A DNA stretch of 64,000 nucleotides from Euptelea pleiosperma (Eukaryota > Streptophyta > Magnoliopsida > Ranunculales > Eupteleaceae). Positions 1 through 13,100 of the stretch are shown in pieces. Numbering within the stretch: the stretch's first letter is position 1; the number at the start of each line of letters is the position of its first letter. The notes beneath the pieces were generated by a model. It was not told the origin of the DNA and searched no databases. It saw nothing but the letters and a program-made list of their open reading frames with translations. A program made the translations under genes and the position numbers. Where the stretch lies: contig CM068548.1 of NCBI GenBank assembly GCA_035048495.1, forward strand, positions 12,637,464 through 12,701,463, read 5' to 3'.

Positions 1-1010
1 TCCAAATTAAAGGGGACCACGAATTGTTTCAGAACCACCTTTATGACAGATCTCACCACTTGCATTTCTTGTTGACTCATTTTTACCCTTAACAGCATGC
101 CCCCTTCTGACTATCCTCCTCTCTTTGGCCTCATCACCATCACACAACCTTTTCCACCTCGAACATAGTCCTACATCTATATATGATGTGAGCTCTTTAT
201 TGGGGCCATCTCAATGTTGGTTATGGTCCTTGAACCATTGGTCAATCTGAGAACAACCCGAGTGGGTGGAGAGGGAAGAGGGAAGAGAAAGTTATAGCCA
301 CACCAAGTAAAAACTAGTTATTTTACCATGATATGCTGTTTAGGAGATCAAGCTCCTTCATTCACTAGTCACTTTAGTGACGAGCAAGGTCGCTGCCTTG
401 AGGAAGACATTTGATGAGTCATAGTCCTTGACAGTTCAGCTAATTGTACACAAATTTGGTATGGGATGAGAGTGGTGGAGTTCATAGCCAATCCCAAGTT
501 CTGGGAAGAGATGATTAATGTCCAATTTGATGAGCTGGTCATTTTGGGCCCTAGGCACAAAGAAACATACGAGGGGAAGTGGTTGATGTTGTTGAGATTT
601 GGAAACAAGGGATGACTAGATTTTGGGTGTTTCTACATTATATGCTAGATTCAGTCATTTTATAGTCTAAAAATAGGTTTTGGTTATTTCCCCCATCTTT
701 TGGGTCCTTTAATGCAAATTGCATTTTGATTTTTTTTGTTTTGTTTCTTTCTTTCATTTAGGGGAGAAATTTATTGAGCACAATGGATTGATTTTCAGCT
801 TTGGTCTTGATGTTTTCTGCTACTATTTTATTATCTCTTTATGTAGCTACATTAGAGGTTCACTTTTGTTAGATTGAATGTATTGGATGCTTTTACTAAA
901 TTTTTGATTCAAGTTATTTACACAGAGACACATGTAATATATAGTTAAATTTGTATCTTTATTGGTTTACTTTACATTACGACCCAGTAATGTGTTCATT
1001 CTTTTAACAG
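1..1010. other. Intron upstream of first visible MDN1 exon
   Basis: No midasin exon recognised. A 50-codon + strand reading around 470-615 (MRVVEFIANPKFWEEM...) resembles a degraded transposon piece but was not identified. The end, ...TTCATTCTTTTAACAG, is a good splice acceptor. Confidence 0.5.
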
Positions 1011-1158
1011 ATGGGCAATACTAGTTTGGTTGACTCACAACTTTCCAATTTGGAAACTTATGGCTGGGGTGATCTTGGAAAAACTGCGGATATCATGTGC
1101 AGTAGCAGTATCCAGTCTAACCATCACTTTGGTATCAACCCGTTCTACATTAGAAAAG
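1011..1158 (+). CDS. MDN1: MDN1 exon: entry to AAA5
   Basis: First midasin exon in the window. It is preceded by acceptor CTTTTAACAG and followed by donor GTAACA. It carries the family's GWGDLG segment and the phrase HFGINPFYIRKG that leads into the AAA5 module. It ends one base into a codon and joins the exon at 8184 across a 7-kb intron packed with transposons. Its first codon happens to be ATG, which could mislead automatic annotation into calling a gene start here; homology says the protein continues upstream. Confidence 0.88.
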
Positions 1159-4100
1159 GTAACAACGTGTTATTGTTTATTTAGTATTTGTTTGTTTGAT
1201 TGATATTTAGTTAATCTTGTTGTGGGAACTTTTTAGTGTCTTGATGGGGATGAATGCTCAGATTTTTTGTAGTAAGAAACTGTGTTACCCTAGCACTTCA
1301 AGGTAGATGTTTTTCTAATTTTCAACACGTGTGAAAATGTTGTCTAAACTGGGCTGTTCCGGGTAACATTGCCTAGTATTGATGATAACGATCTATTTGT
1401 TCCGCTACCTTAATGTCTAAGTTTGATACTTAAAAGCGTTTTCAAATGTACGGTACATACTTTGTGCATATTATTCTAGTATTGATGATAACGATCTATT
1501 TGTGCCGCTACCTTAATGTCTATACTGATATTTGTTTTTGATAAACGTGTATAATATTATAAAAGGGAAAACACCCCTAATATGTACAAAGATCAGGATC
1601 TAATTCCTCAAAATAGAAATGGGATCCCGCATCAACTCATCTCAACAGAAACAAAAGACTCAAAAAAACATCCTCGGAATAGAGGGGAACACGAAGACCA
1701 CATATAGAGGAAAGATTTCACTTCCAAGATCACCTCCTTCAAGCCTTTTTCTGTTTGATCGAAAATCCTGCGATTCCTCTCCTTCCAAATCGCCCAAATA
1801 ATTGCGAAAGGTAAGAATTGCCATAGAAGCCTTGCTCTCCTTGACAAAGAGTCATGTGCACTCCCTTGGAAAAGATCGCACACATGGTGAGGAACAACAT
1901 AGGGGATCTCGAACAACGCAAAGAAAGTTTGCTACACTGCAAAGGACAAGCGGCAGTGCAAAAGGACGTGGTCCACCGTCTCGCATTTATTTTTACACAT
2001 AATACATCTGTTAGGGATCATCATACCCCTACTAATGAGATGATCCAAGGTCAAAATCTTGTCATGATAAACAGTCCACGCAAAGAACTTCACCTTGGAA
2101 GGGATCGGGTAGCCCCACACTATCGACGCTGGAAAGATCTCCGAATTCCTCGTAGAGCAGTTACGATAGAAAGTGCAGACTGAGAATATACCTTTAGGGT
2201 CCCATCTCCAAATCCTCTCATCTGCTTCTTCTCCTAAACATGGGTTTTCCCCAACCCTAACAAGAAGAGAAGCTAGCCCATCAACTTCCCAATCATTCAG
2301 GTTCTTTCTGAAGCCCATATTCCAAGACCCATCACCCTCCCCGCTAACCGTGCAGTCTCTAATTACCACTCCTTGGCAACCCGTGATAGAGAATAAATTA
2401 GGATAATCTTCCTTTAACGGAGACTCCCCACACCACTTATCTTCCTAGAATCTGACTTTATCGCCTCGACCCACCTTATTGATGATAGCCCTCTCGAACT
2501 TCTCACTGGACCCCTGCTATCCCTCTCCACATACTCTCCCCATATGGCGACTAAACAAACTGACAAGTGACAACCCCACTCATTCTCCAATAATCCATAT
2601 TTGCTCCCTATCACCCCCCTCCACAAGCTCTCCTCCTCCCCAAACCTCCACAACCACTTGCCAAGGAACGCCACATTCATATCACGAAAGTGACGGAACC
2701 CGAGACCCCCTTCCTCCTTAAGTGAGCAAATCTTGCCCCAATCCACTAGATGATATTTATGGCTGTCTCCCTTGCCTGATCACAGAAAGGCTCAGAGCAA
2801 CAATGGCTGGAATAGTGAACAAAGGCAAGAAATGAATTGGCATGTTGGACAGAGTGCTCTTGATGAGGGTTATCCTTCCCCCCTTGGATAAGTATCTCCT
2901 TTTCCAGCTAGCTAAACTCGAGCCAAACCTCTCAATCACAGGCGCCCAAACTGATTTATCCTTTTACTTAGCACCCAGGGGTAATCCAAGGTACATCGTA
3001 GGTAAACTCCCTATCCCACATCCCAAGCTAATAGCCAGATCTCTGATGTTAGAAACCTCCCCTACACCAAATACCTCACTCTTCGTCAAGTTCACCTTTA
3101 GCCCCGAAGCCGCCTCAAAACATCTAAGAATACATCTGAGGTATCTGTTGTGTGACGCGCCTAAAAAGATCAGCGTATCATCTGCAAACTGGAGATGAGT
3201 AATTAACGCCCCCCCATCGCTCACTAGGAAACCCTCCAAGAAGCGTCCTTCCGCCGCTTTACTAATCATTCTACTCAATGCCTCCACTACCACCAGGAAC
3301 AGAAAGGGTGAGAGCGGATCTCCCTACCTTAAGCCTCTCGAACTCCTGAAAAAACCTGACAGGAATCTGTTAACGAGGATGGAAAAGAACGCGGTGGAAT
3401 ACAAGCTTTGACCCACTCTCTCCACTTAACCCCGAACCCCATCCTTTTTAGCACGTGGTCTAAGAAGGCCCAACACGTGATCATACGCCTTTTCCGTGTC
3501 GACTTTGCACAGAATCCCCCCTTTGCTTGCCTTCAACCTGGAATCGATGCATTCGTTAGCAGTCAACACTCCATCAAACAGCTGCCGTCCTTTCACAAAG
3601 GCGCCCTGCAATGGAGAGATGACCGACCCCATCAACTGTTATTTTTTATTCGCTTAACCCCTAACAGTTTCCTTATTCTTTATGTCAATAGGAAGATATA
3701 AATAATGTAATATAATAAATTTTATTGTAAGAAACTTTACAAATTTAGAAATTTCATTGTATTTGGCATGATGTGAATATGAAATAAAGATACTGACCCT
3801 GAAAAATTAAATATTAAAACGTGGTATGAAGTATGAACATACACGATAGGATACCCATATTTGTATATGTCTCTGACTCTCTTGGATTTCAGGAAATGAA
3901 GAGTCATATCCCCATTTCCATTATTACTAGGCATTTTAGCTCATAAGTATTCTTGCATCCTTGGTCAATTAATACTGCTCATATGTTACTATGGATCTGA
4001 TAAGATAATGGCCCTAAGCAAATAAAAAGATGAACAGCTTATTTCCATTTAAAAATATTCAAAAAGTTTATTGTTTATTCATGTGACGGCATCCATGATG

Positions 4101-7100
4101 TAGAACAGTAGGGAACACATTGAAAATGAATATCATAGTTTTGGACTGTGTTCAATCCAAGGTGTTTCAGCTACCTGAATACTTTGAATCAATGAGTTGG
4201 TGGTCAATTTGTTTTTTGTTTTCTTTCTAATGACCCAAATAAAGATGGTAATGCAACCTGCTGCATCATTGATGAGTGAGTTTTTTGGGGATAAGAATGG
4301 ATTATATTAGATGAACAAAGCATTGCTTCCATCCACATGGTGTCATCCTTTGAAATATTGGCAAGATACTATCTAGAGGAGAGTACCAGGAGAAAATAAA
4401 ATAGTTACCAATTGTCCACTAAGCCAAAATGTGGCAACACCATTTTTTTTTTTTTTTGATAAGTCAAAGATCAAATATATTAAAGAAGGAGATTGAGAAG
4501 ATCTCAAAGTACAAAAAGACTATGGATCAAACAAAAGAGTAAAAATCAACCCGACTAACTACCCAAACAAGGTATCAAACCGAAACACCATATCAGAAAA
4601 GAAACATCCCCTCATCTCAGGTGTGGGCAACACCATTAGTCTCTCATAGACCATAAAATATGTATGAATTATTGGCCTCAACTAATAATTTACGAGCACC
4701 CCAAAGAAGGTAGCAAAGATATTGTTAGTTATTATTGTTAATGTAATTAATGTATCGGTCTAGGGCCATTCGGGGGTTGTAGGCTGAAGGCCACCAGGGG
4801 TTCGGGGGTCGGGCCGTCGTACTACGTCCGTACGTTTTTAGGGGTATTTCGGTAATTTTGTTCTTATTGTTTTATGTTATATATATTAGGGGACTTATGG
4901 AGAGAATGTTATGTTGCTCCGTACGATTCCCTCTTTCTCCCCAATTCTTCTCTCTCTCTCCCCTAATTAATTAACATATACCAAGGTACACAAAAGTGTC
5001 TTGATCCATAATGCAAACGATGGCTATGATCCTGCTTCAATCACTGTTTGATCCAACTTCAATTCTTTGGCTAAGTCTAGATTAACCTAGGTGGCAAAAG
5101 CTTTGACTTCGTTTCTAGATGGATCACTAGCGAGCCATATCTATAGGCTATAGCCATGTTTTTAGTTTAGTTTAAGGAAGTCCAGTTGGACTTGATGCCA
5201 TGGTAGTTTGTGCATCCTTGTACGTCTCCTTTGTTCTTATATATAAGCATTATAGTTCTTCTCCATTCATCTGACATTTTTCTTGTTTACAAAATATTGT
5301 TGAATAACTTAGTAAGCGAGGACAATCCAATTCCACCCATGCATTTCCATACCTCTATTGGGATACTATTTGGTCCTATGATCCTATTTGTTTTTATCTT
5401 CATTAAAGTTGCTTTCAACTCTGATACCCTAATTTTATGAAAGTATGTATGTATGTTCTATATTCTTCCTAGTATTTCATCTAGTCCTATGTTCATTAGG
5501 TTAACCTCATTTAATAATTTATGGAAATAAGTCTTCCATTTTTCCATAATTTCTTCATGTTTCATTAAGACTTTTTGGTTGCCGCTCTTAATGCATATAA
5601 CACGATCTATATATGTAGCATTTCTCTCTCTTGTTCGTACAAGCTTGTAGACACCTTTTGCACCCTTTTTGCCCCTAACAAGTTATTACACTAACATGTT
5701 TCATTGTGTATATAATGTTTTCCTTTAGATTCCCCAATGAATTCTTTTGCTACTTGTATAATACATTTAGCAATTATATCCCACATCACCGTTCTCTCTG
5801 CTTATACGTTCCACATTTCATATCTTTACCAATTTGTTTATAAAAGGCACCGGTTTTTCCCCTTTTAAATTTCACCACCTTAATCTTGGGCATCTTTTAT
5901 TTTTGTTCCCTCTCTTCCATTTCTTGATGCGAACATCTAAAACTACTCGCTTATATTGTGCGATCAGTCTCCCTATTGAAATAACCTTACAATCTTTACA
6001 TGTTGCATGGATGCGGACACGTGTGTCTGAATTTGACATGGATACGAGGTGTCGGACTCAGCAAACCCCAAAAAATAGGATTCGGGGACTCGACTAAATA
6101 TTTTAATTAATTATTCAAATGGTCCAGCCTATAATTAATATATTTTTCCTTATTTATAGGACGTGAAATAATTATTTATAGGAAGTTAGAAACAAAATCT
6201 TATCTTTTTCTCTCCCTTCAATCCTTAAGTTGAAGAAATCTTAAATTTTACCTTAATTATAGGAAAAATATATTAATTATCTCACCTTTTATTTGAATAT
6301 TTTAATTATTCAAATATCGAAGTGTCTGTGGCGTGTCGGTTTCCGAATCCGTTTCCAAACATATGGATACGCGATTCGTCTCCTGTTTGGAAGTTTCCAT
6401 GCAATACGGCAATCTTTACACATATATATTACATTTCTCCTAACTAGAAAAAAGTTGGCTCCTATTTGTTCTACTTTTAAATGTACTTAAATGTTTATCA
6501 CTCTTTTTAAAGTATGTGTTTGCTATTGCAAGATCATATGCCATCACAAATTCAAGGATCACACTCCCCATTTCATTTCTTTCTCAAAACCCAAATCCTC
6601 CATTCACTCTTTCATATCCTTTGTTTTCCTTTCCTACATGCCCATGTAAGTCCCCTCATATAAATTCTTTCTCTTCATCAAGATTTCTTTGCATCAATCA
6701 ATCCACTTCTTCACAAAATTGTCTCTTGATGCTTTTGCTTAATCCAACTTGGATGCCTCTCGTTCGAATCTATTTTTTTCTCTTCACTAAGTTCTATTCG
6801 TCGTGGAATCCATTTCTTTTATTATATCATTTTGCCACTTAACGCTGTTTTTTTTGATAATAGCAATGGAAAACATCACACTCAGAACAAGATGATATCG
6901 ATGTGGAAAATATGACTCTTAGACTATGTAACAACGACACGGCTCTTTTAGGGGTTTTGGCCGTGTCGACACGTGTCGACATGGTCGTAAATGAAAAAAA
7001 AAAAAAAAAAAGACGATTCCTATTGTGGCAGTCCTTTCTCCTCCGAGTAAAAAAGCGAGGAAAGCCTTTCAAACAACCAATAATTCGCCCAGAAACATTC

Positions 7101-7145
7101 ACCAAAAGGAAAGAAAAAAAAGCATATATATATATATATATATAT

Positions 7146-7184
<39 letters not shown>

Positions 7185-10100
7185 GAGGAGGAGAGGAATA
7201 CCTCGCTGTGTTGTCTCGCCGCCTTCCCACGCTGGGTTTTCTTCTGCCCCTTTTCATCGTTATAAAAGGAGAGGTATTTTTTGCTGCCCTTTTTGTTTAA
7301 AACCCTCAAGGGAAGGGTCATGATGTAACATGGTATACCAACGTGGCATGAGAAAAACCCATTTTTTGCTACTCATCGCTGCCATCTGGGCCCACTGGCC
7401 ACATGGATGTGTTTAGCCCACCCCTTGGTAGACATTTGTATAAAAACTGAGTTTGTTTGATGATTTTTAGCCATTGGTTTTAATACTAAAAATGGTTGAA
7501 TCCAACGGATAGAATCACTCCTTAAAAAGTACTAAAATCTAATGGCTAGAGATTACCAATCATGGATATTTTTGGTGTGCACATCATCCACCAAGTATCC
7601 AATATCCATAAGGAAAGTGGGCCCTAAAGAGTAGTCCACGTGCTGTTTTGGAGGGGGACATCAAACTTTGAAGTCACCCAAAGCCATCAAACACGGGCTC
7701 TTTGGTATGAGCCGAATTTCATGTCTCCCGGGGACTACAAAGTTTGAAGTCCCCCCTCCACATGCCACGTGAAGTACTCTTTAGGGCTCACTTTACCTTA
7801 TGGATATTTGGTCCAACTGTTGATGTACCCAGACATAAAGAATAAATAACATTAGCTATTTATAGCCATTGGATTTAAGCCCTATTTTGGATGCTAAAAT
7901 TTAACTGTTAGAAATCAACGATCAAGCTGATATTTGGTATATAGGTCCACCAAGAGGTGAACCAAACTTCCATAAGGTCCAAAAAAGCCATATATATATA
8001 TATAGTGTACGGACGTGTACCCGTATCAATTTTTTTTAGGTTGCTGTGTCAGACACCTCGTATTGGTGTCGGACACCGACACCCGTGTCAGTGTCCTTGT
8101 TACATAGCTCTTAGAAAATTCTATCTTTCACTAACTTGCAGCACATACATTTTTTATGTATTCATTTATTTGTATGTCCTCAGGTGACGAGGATTCTAAG
8201 CCTGAGGGATTCGAATTCTTCGCACCAACCACTTGTAGAAATGCACTTCGGGTACTGCGAGCAATGCAACTTGCAAAACCTGGTCTGTATCTTGTGAAGT
8301 TTAATGTCTTTCTAGTCTTGCTTTTCTTGAAATACTGGACTTATATAATATCTTACTTGTGCCTGTTTTCAGTCTTATTGGAAGGTAGTCCGGGTGTTGG
8401 AAAAACAAGTTTAATTGTTGCACTTGGCAAATTTTCTGGGCATAGAGTTGTGCGAATAAACCTTTCTGAGCAGGTAAAAGATTCTCTATTCTATTTCTGA
8501 TCACCCAGACCTGATCTGTTTTGAGAATACTAATATATTCTCTCATTTCTTGAAATGTCTGGTCCAGACGGACATCATGGATTTATTGGGATCAGACTTG
8601 CCTGTTGAGGACGAGGAAGGAATGAAATTTGCATGGTCTGATGGAATCCTTCTGCAGGTTGAAATGCCTTGTGGTTGCTGTTACTGAATTTTCAATTTAT
8701 TTTGGACAACTATTTGAGAATTTGTGCTTCTGTTGGTTTATCTGTACAGGCTCTAAAGAATGGAAGTTGGGTTCTGTTGGATGAGCTTAATCTTGCTCCA
8801 CAATCTGTCTTAGAGGCATATTTCCTCACTTGTTTCTTTGATACCTAATGCTTGTCATTTGAATTTACCTTTCCTCCATTACTAACCAAAAGTGGACTAC
8901 TAATTAAAATGTTCTTTGTATCAGGGTTTGAATGCTATTCTTGACCACCGCGCTGAAGTCTTTATTCCAGAAATTGGGCTTACTTTTAAGTGTCCGCCAT
9001 CTTTCAGAGTTTTTGCTTGCCAAAATCCTTCGTGTCAGGGTGGAGGCAGGAAAGGCCTTCCGAAGTCCTTTCTCAACCGATTCACTAAGGTGTGCTTTGG
9101 TTATAAAATTTTCACTTATAGTTGACTTAGGACATGTTTAGACAGATATGACAGAAGCCACAAAACATTATATTTGTCAACAATATAACTATACTGCAAA
9201 AGCTATATATCATCAATTACACAGTTTCCATTTGGACTATTGCAGGTTTATGTGGATGAGTTAGTTGAGGATGACTATCTTTTCATCTGTTGTTCACTCC
9301 ATCCATCGATCCCAAGACTGTTACTTTCAAAGTTGATTTGTTTTAATAAGCGGTTGTATGAGGATACCATGATATTTCACAAGTATGGTCAGGATGGTTC
9401 CCCCTGGGAGTTCAATCTGCGCGATGTCATTCGATCGTGTGAGATCATAGAAGGTATAATTTCTTTATCTATATGGATCATGTTTCCTATTTTGCTTAAA
9501 TATTTCCTGTTTTCTAATATTTAATAATTTGACATTTAGGTGCACCTGACAAATTGAAAGGGGATTGCTTTCTCAACACTGTCTACATTCAAAGAATGCG
9601 TACAGCAGCTGACCGCCGAGAAATCGTAAAACTCTATGAAGAGGTTTTTGGGGTGAAGCCATTTATAAATCCATATCCTCGAGTACATATCAATCCGCAG
9701 TACTTGATTGTGGGGAACATAGTTATTGAGAGAAATCATTTTCAACCATCCAAAATTTCAAAAAGCCAGCTTAATATATTGCCAGGAATTCGTCACAGCT
9801 TGGAAGCTGCTGCACAATGTGTACAACATCAATGGTTGTGTGTCTTGGTTGGTCCATCATCATCTGGGAAAACTTCGCTGATTAGGTTACTTGCTCAGCT
9901 CACTGGTAATGTTCTCAATGTATTAAATCTTTCTTCTGCGACCGACATTTCTGAATTGCTTGGATGCTTTGAGCAGTATAATGCTTTTCGTAATTTTCGC
10001 ACTGCCATTTCCCAAGTCGAGCGGTACATTGATGAGTATTCCAGTCTGAGTTTGGAATCTGCAGTGGAGGCGTTAGTAATCGAACGCAATGATTTAGTCT

Positions 10101-13100
10101 CCAGGTGGTTTGCTTTCATGTCCAGCATAAATCGTAGTTCTGTCTCAAGTTCGGCCTCTTCATATATGGAAAGTTGGAACAGTGGATCTGGCAGTTCTCT
10201 GGGCTCACTGGTTCAGATCATTGAACAACTAAAGCTGGATTTGGAGAAGTATCAGGTACCTGTATCTTGGTCAGATGAGGATCTGAATAAAACCCTGAAG
10301 ACTGTTTTAGAGTTGCAAGAAAATAACAGGAGACAGTCATTTCCAGCAAAGTTTGAATGGGTCACAGGGTTACTAATAAAGGCTATTGAGTGTGGGGAGT
10401 GGATTGTTTTGGAGAACGCAAATCTTTGCAACCCCACGGTCTGTAGGTTATCCCTGCCATTGACAGCTTCTAGTTGTTCGCTATTTTATTATTTTTTGTG
10501 CTTCATGATCACTTATTTTTAACTCGTCCGTAATCACCAGTTCTTTTTTCATTCTTTCAATATAGGTTCTTGATAGGATCAACTCTCTAGTGGAGCCAAG
10601 TGGTTTGATCACTGTTAATGAGCGAGGGCTTGTTGATGGGAGACCAATGATGCTCCATTCTCATTGCAAATTTCGATTGTTTCTCACAGTTAATCCGAAG
10701 TATGGTGAAGTCTCTAGAGCAATGCGAAACAGAGGGGTGGAAGTATTTATGATGCAACCATATTGGCTATTTGATGGGGAAAATGGCTATAACTGTAAGG
10801 AAACTGAGATAAGAGATGTGAAGAGATTCTTAGTTCTAGCTGGTATCCCCACCTCTACGTTGCTTGATATAATGGCTGAAGCACATATCTTTGCCAGAGA
10901 TTCTGGTGTTAGCCTTGGCATACAGATTACTCTTCTTGAGCTAACCCGCTGGGTTCAATTGTTCCAGCAGCTTCTCATGAACGGCAATAGGCCTGTTTGG
11001 AGCCTACAACTAAGTTGGGAGCACACATATCTGTCTTCTTTAGGGGAGGTTGAAGGAAGGGATGCCGTTGCACAAGCAAAACTTTCTTATTTGTCAGCTT
11101 CTAAATTTTCTAAATTAGAGACACTGCTAGGATGTTCTTTGTCTTTGCCAGGAGGATGGCCAATGCCCTTAAAGTTAAGGAATTTTTTATGGTACTCAAA
11201 AGAAGCTTACATCAAACAAAATTGCATGTACTTGGAGTTCCTGGGGTCTCAATGCGCTTCTTATGAACTAAGCCACAATGAAAGGATAATGAAGCACGTT
11301 GGTTCTTTTACTGGCATAAGGCATGGAAAGACTTCCTTACTGATTGATAACAAGCAATTACAGCCATCACTGATTCCTTTGGAGATGTTACATCGCATTC
11401 TATTTCCTACAGCTTCAAATCAACCGAAATTTAAATGTATTAACCTTGCAAAGTTTGACCTATCATTGGTCAATAAGATGCTTTTTTTTGCTGCTAACTG
11501 GACAATCGAACAGGCCACTGAGAGTGATCGTAAGCTCTATTGTAACTGGTTTAGATGGTATAGTTCGCAATTGCATCCGTACTGCCACTTTTTCAAATCT
11601 TTTCTAACCATTCTTGAACAAGAAATGAATCATCCTATTTGGAATTGTATTGTTGATTGCCGGAGAGATCTTACTTCTCATTACCAAATGGATGTTGATA
11701 TGCAACCCCTGCCAATGCTTTCATTGGAGTTGGTGGAATTGACTGAATCAAATGAAGCAGTTCAAATGTTCAGTAAGCGTCTCTATAATGCTATCCAGTG
11801 TACAGGCTTATTACGGCGTAGTTTTCAACTGTGGAATGCTGAGGATGATTATGACTACAGTGAGGAAACTCACTGTTTCATTCCTGTGTTAAGGTCTCTT
11901 CGAGAGTTGGAGAAGGAGGTGCTTAATATGATTGTGGATTCCCCATCGTTTGATCTACTGATTCAATTATACACTGATCTTCTTGAAGATCACACGTTAC
12001 TTTGGAATGGAATCACCTCATCCCAATTGGAGTGCTTGCTAATATCTTGGCGTTCTCTGAAGAAGGATGCCATAAAAATGCAGGGTTTCTGTTCGAAAGC
12101 AGTTAAAACTTTGCTGGTACACTCATGTTGTTCTCTTCTATGTTTCTATAATATTTATTTTGTTTTAAAGTTGTAGATGCTAACATTGTTCTTGGAACAG
12201 GTTGAGAGCAGGAACTTGGTCAAAATTTCACCTTGGAGCTTTTATTCACCAAAGTCCATGCTATGGATTCATGGGGGTCACCCATTTCTGCCTTCCTCTG
12301 CTGATATATATTCCAAAATGCAGCAGCTTTTAAGCTTCTGTGAATCGATATGGCCTATGAAGACAAAATCATGGAAGCAGGCTTCTTCTGGTAAATTTCA
12401 TTTGTTCTGATTTATGTTTCTCATTGATTCTCATATAATAAGAGTATAAGACTCTTCCATTGATTCGTTTATTAAGAAAAGCTACTGTTAGCAGAGAATC
12501 ATTGTCTCGTGGAGTCTGTTGTAGCGGCCAATGCAGAACTCCGATCCTTAGCAATGCAAGGTGACTTCTAGATATTTCTGTTCTTTTATGGTCATTTGAA
12601 GATATGAAATTATGGTGGGGACGTGTGATTGTGATAGTGTTAATAGCTTTATATTGCAATCATTTTTCTTAGAATTTGTTATCTGCATTGGTAACATAGT
12701 CTTGCAGTTCAGTGTAGGCTTTTGATGTGACATCTATAACATAACCTTTGCTTATTAACGTGCATTGCTAAATAATGTTATCCTTTCACTATGTGGTTTT
12801 TAATTGTTGTTGGACCATTTTTGTTGCTTTGCCCTGTTTTTGATTGGATATATTTTTGTTATTTATGCCTTAGGTGTTTGCATGTCATCATATCTTACAA
12901 GCAAAGGTGATCAAGATGATGTCCACATCGTTCAACAATTGGAGGAGATGTATCAGGTTTGGTTCTAGAAAAACGTTTTGGAGAACTGACTGCTATCTAT
13001 ATGATATTCCTTTCCTGTTTGACCGGATCGATTGAATTACTTGCAGATGCTTTTGGGTAGGTTTGAATACGAAAAGCATAAGCTGGAGGCTGTTTTATTG

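Larger units (their letters stand above)
6924..8107. mobile_element. 1.18-kb non-autonomous hAT element
   Basis: It starts CTATGTAACAACGACACGG and ends CAGTGTCCTTGTTACATAG, a near-perfect inverted pair, and is flanked by an 8-bp duplication CTCTTAGA (6916-6923 and 8108-8115). The 8-bp duplication and ends assign it to hAT. There is no transposase. It contains an A-run, the TA/GA microsatellite and a large foldback (7599-7811). It ends 76 bases before the MDN1 exon at 8184. Confidence 0.85.

Noticed and set aside
1011..1013. ATG at the first visible MDN1 exon as the gene start
   Set aside because: It follows directly on a splice acceptor, and midasin has four more AAA+ modules upstream in all known members, so it is an internal Met.
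4723..4976. A complete LTR retrotransposon starting here
   Set aside because: No primer-binding site, gag/pol or second LTR follows; at most a solo LTR.
6839..7321. 160-codon - strand reading with Ser-Leu repeats
   Set aside because: It is a translation of the GA/TA microsatellite inside a hAT element.
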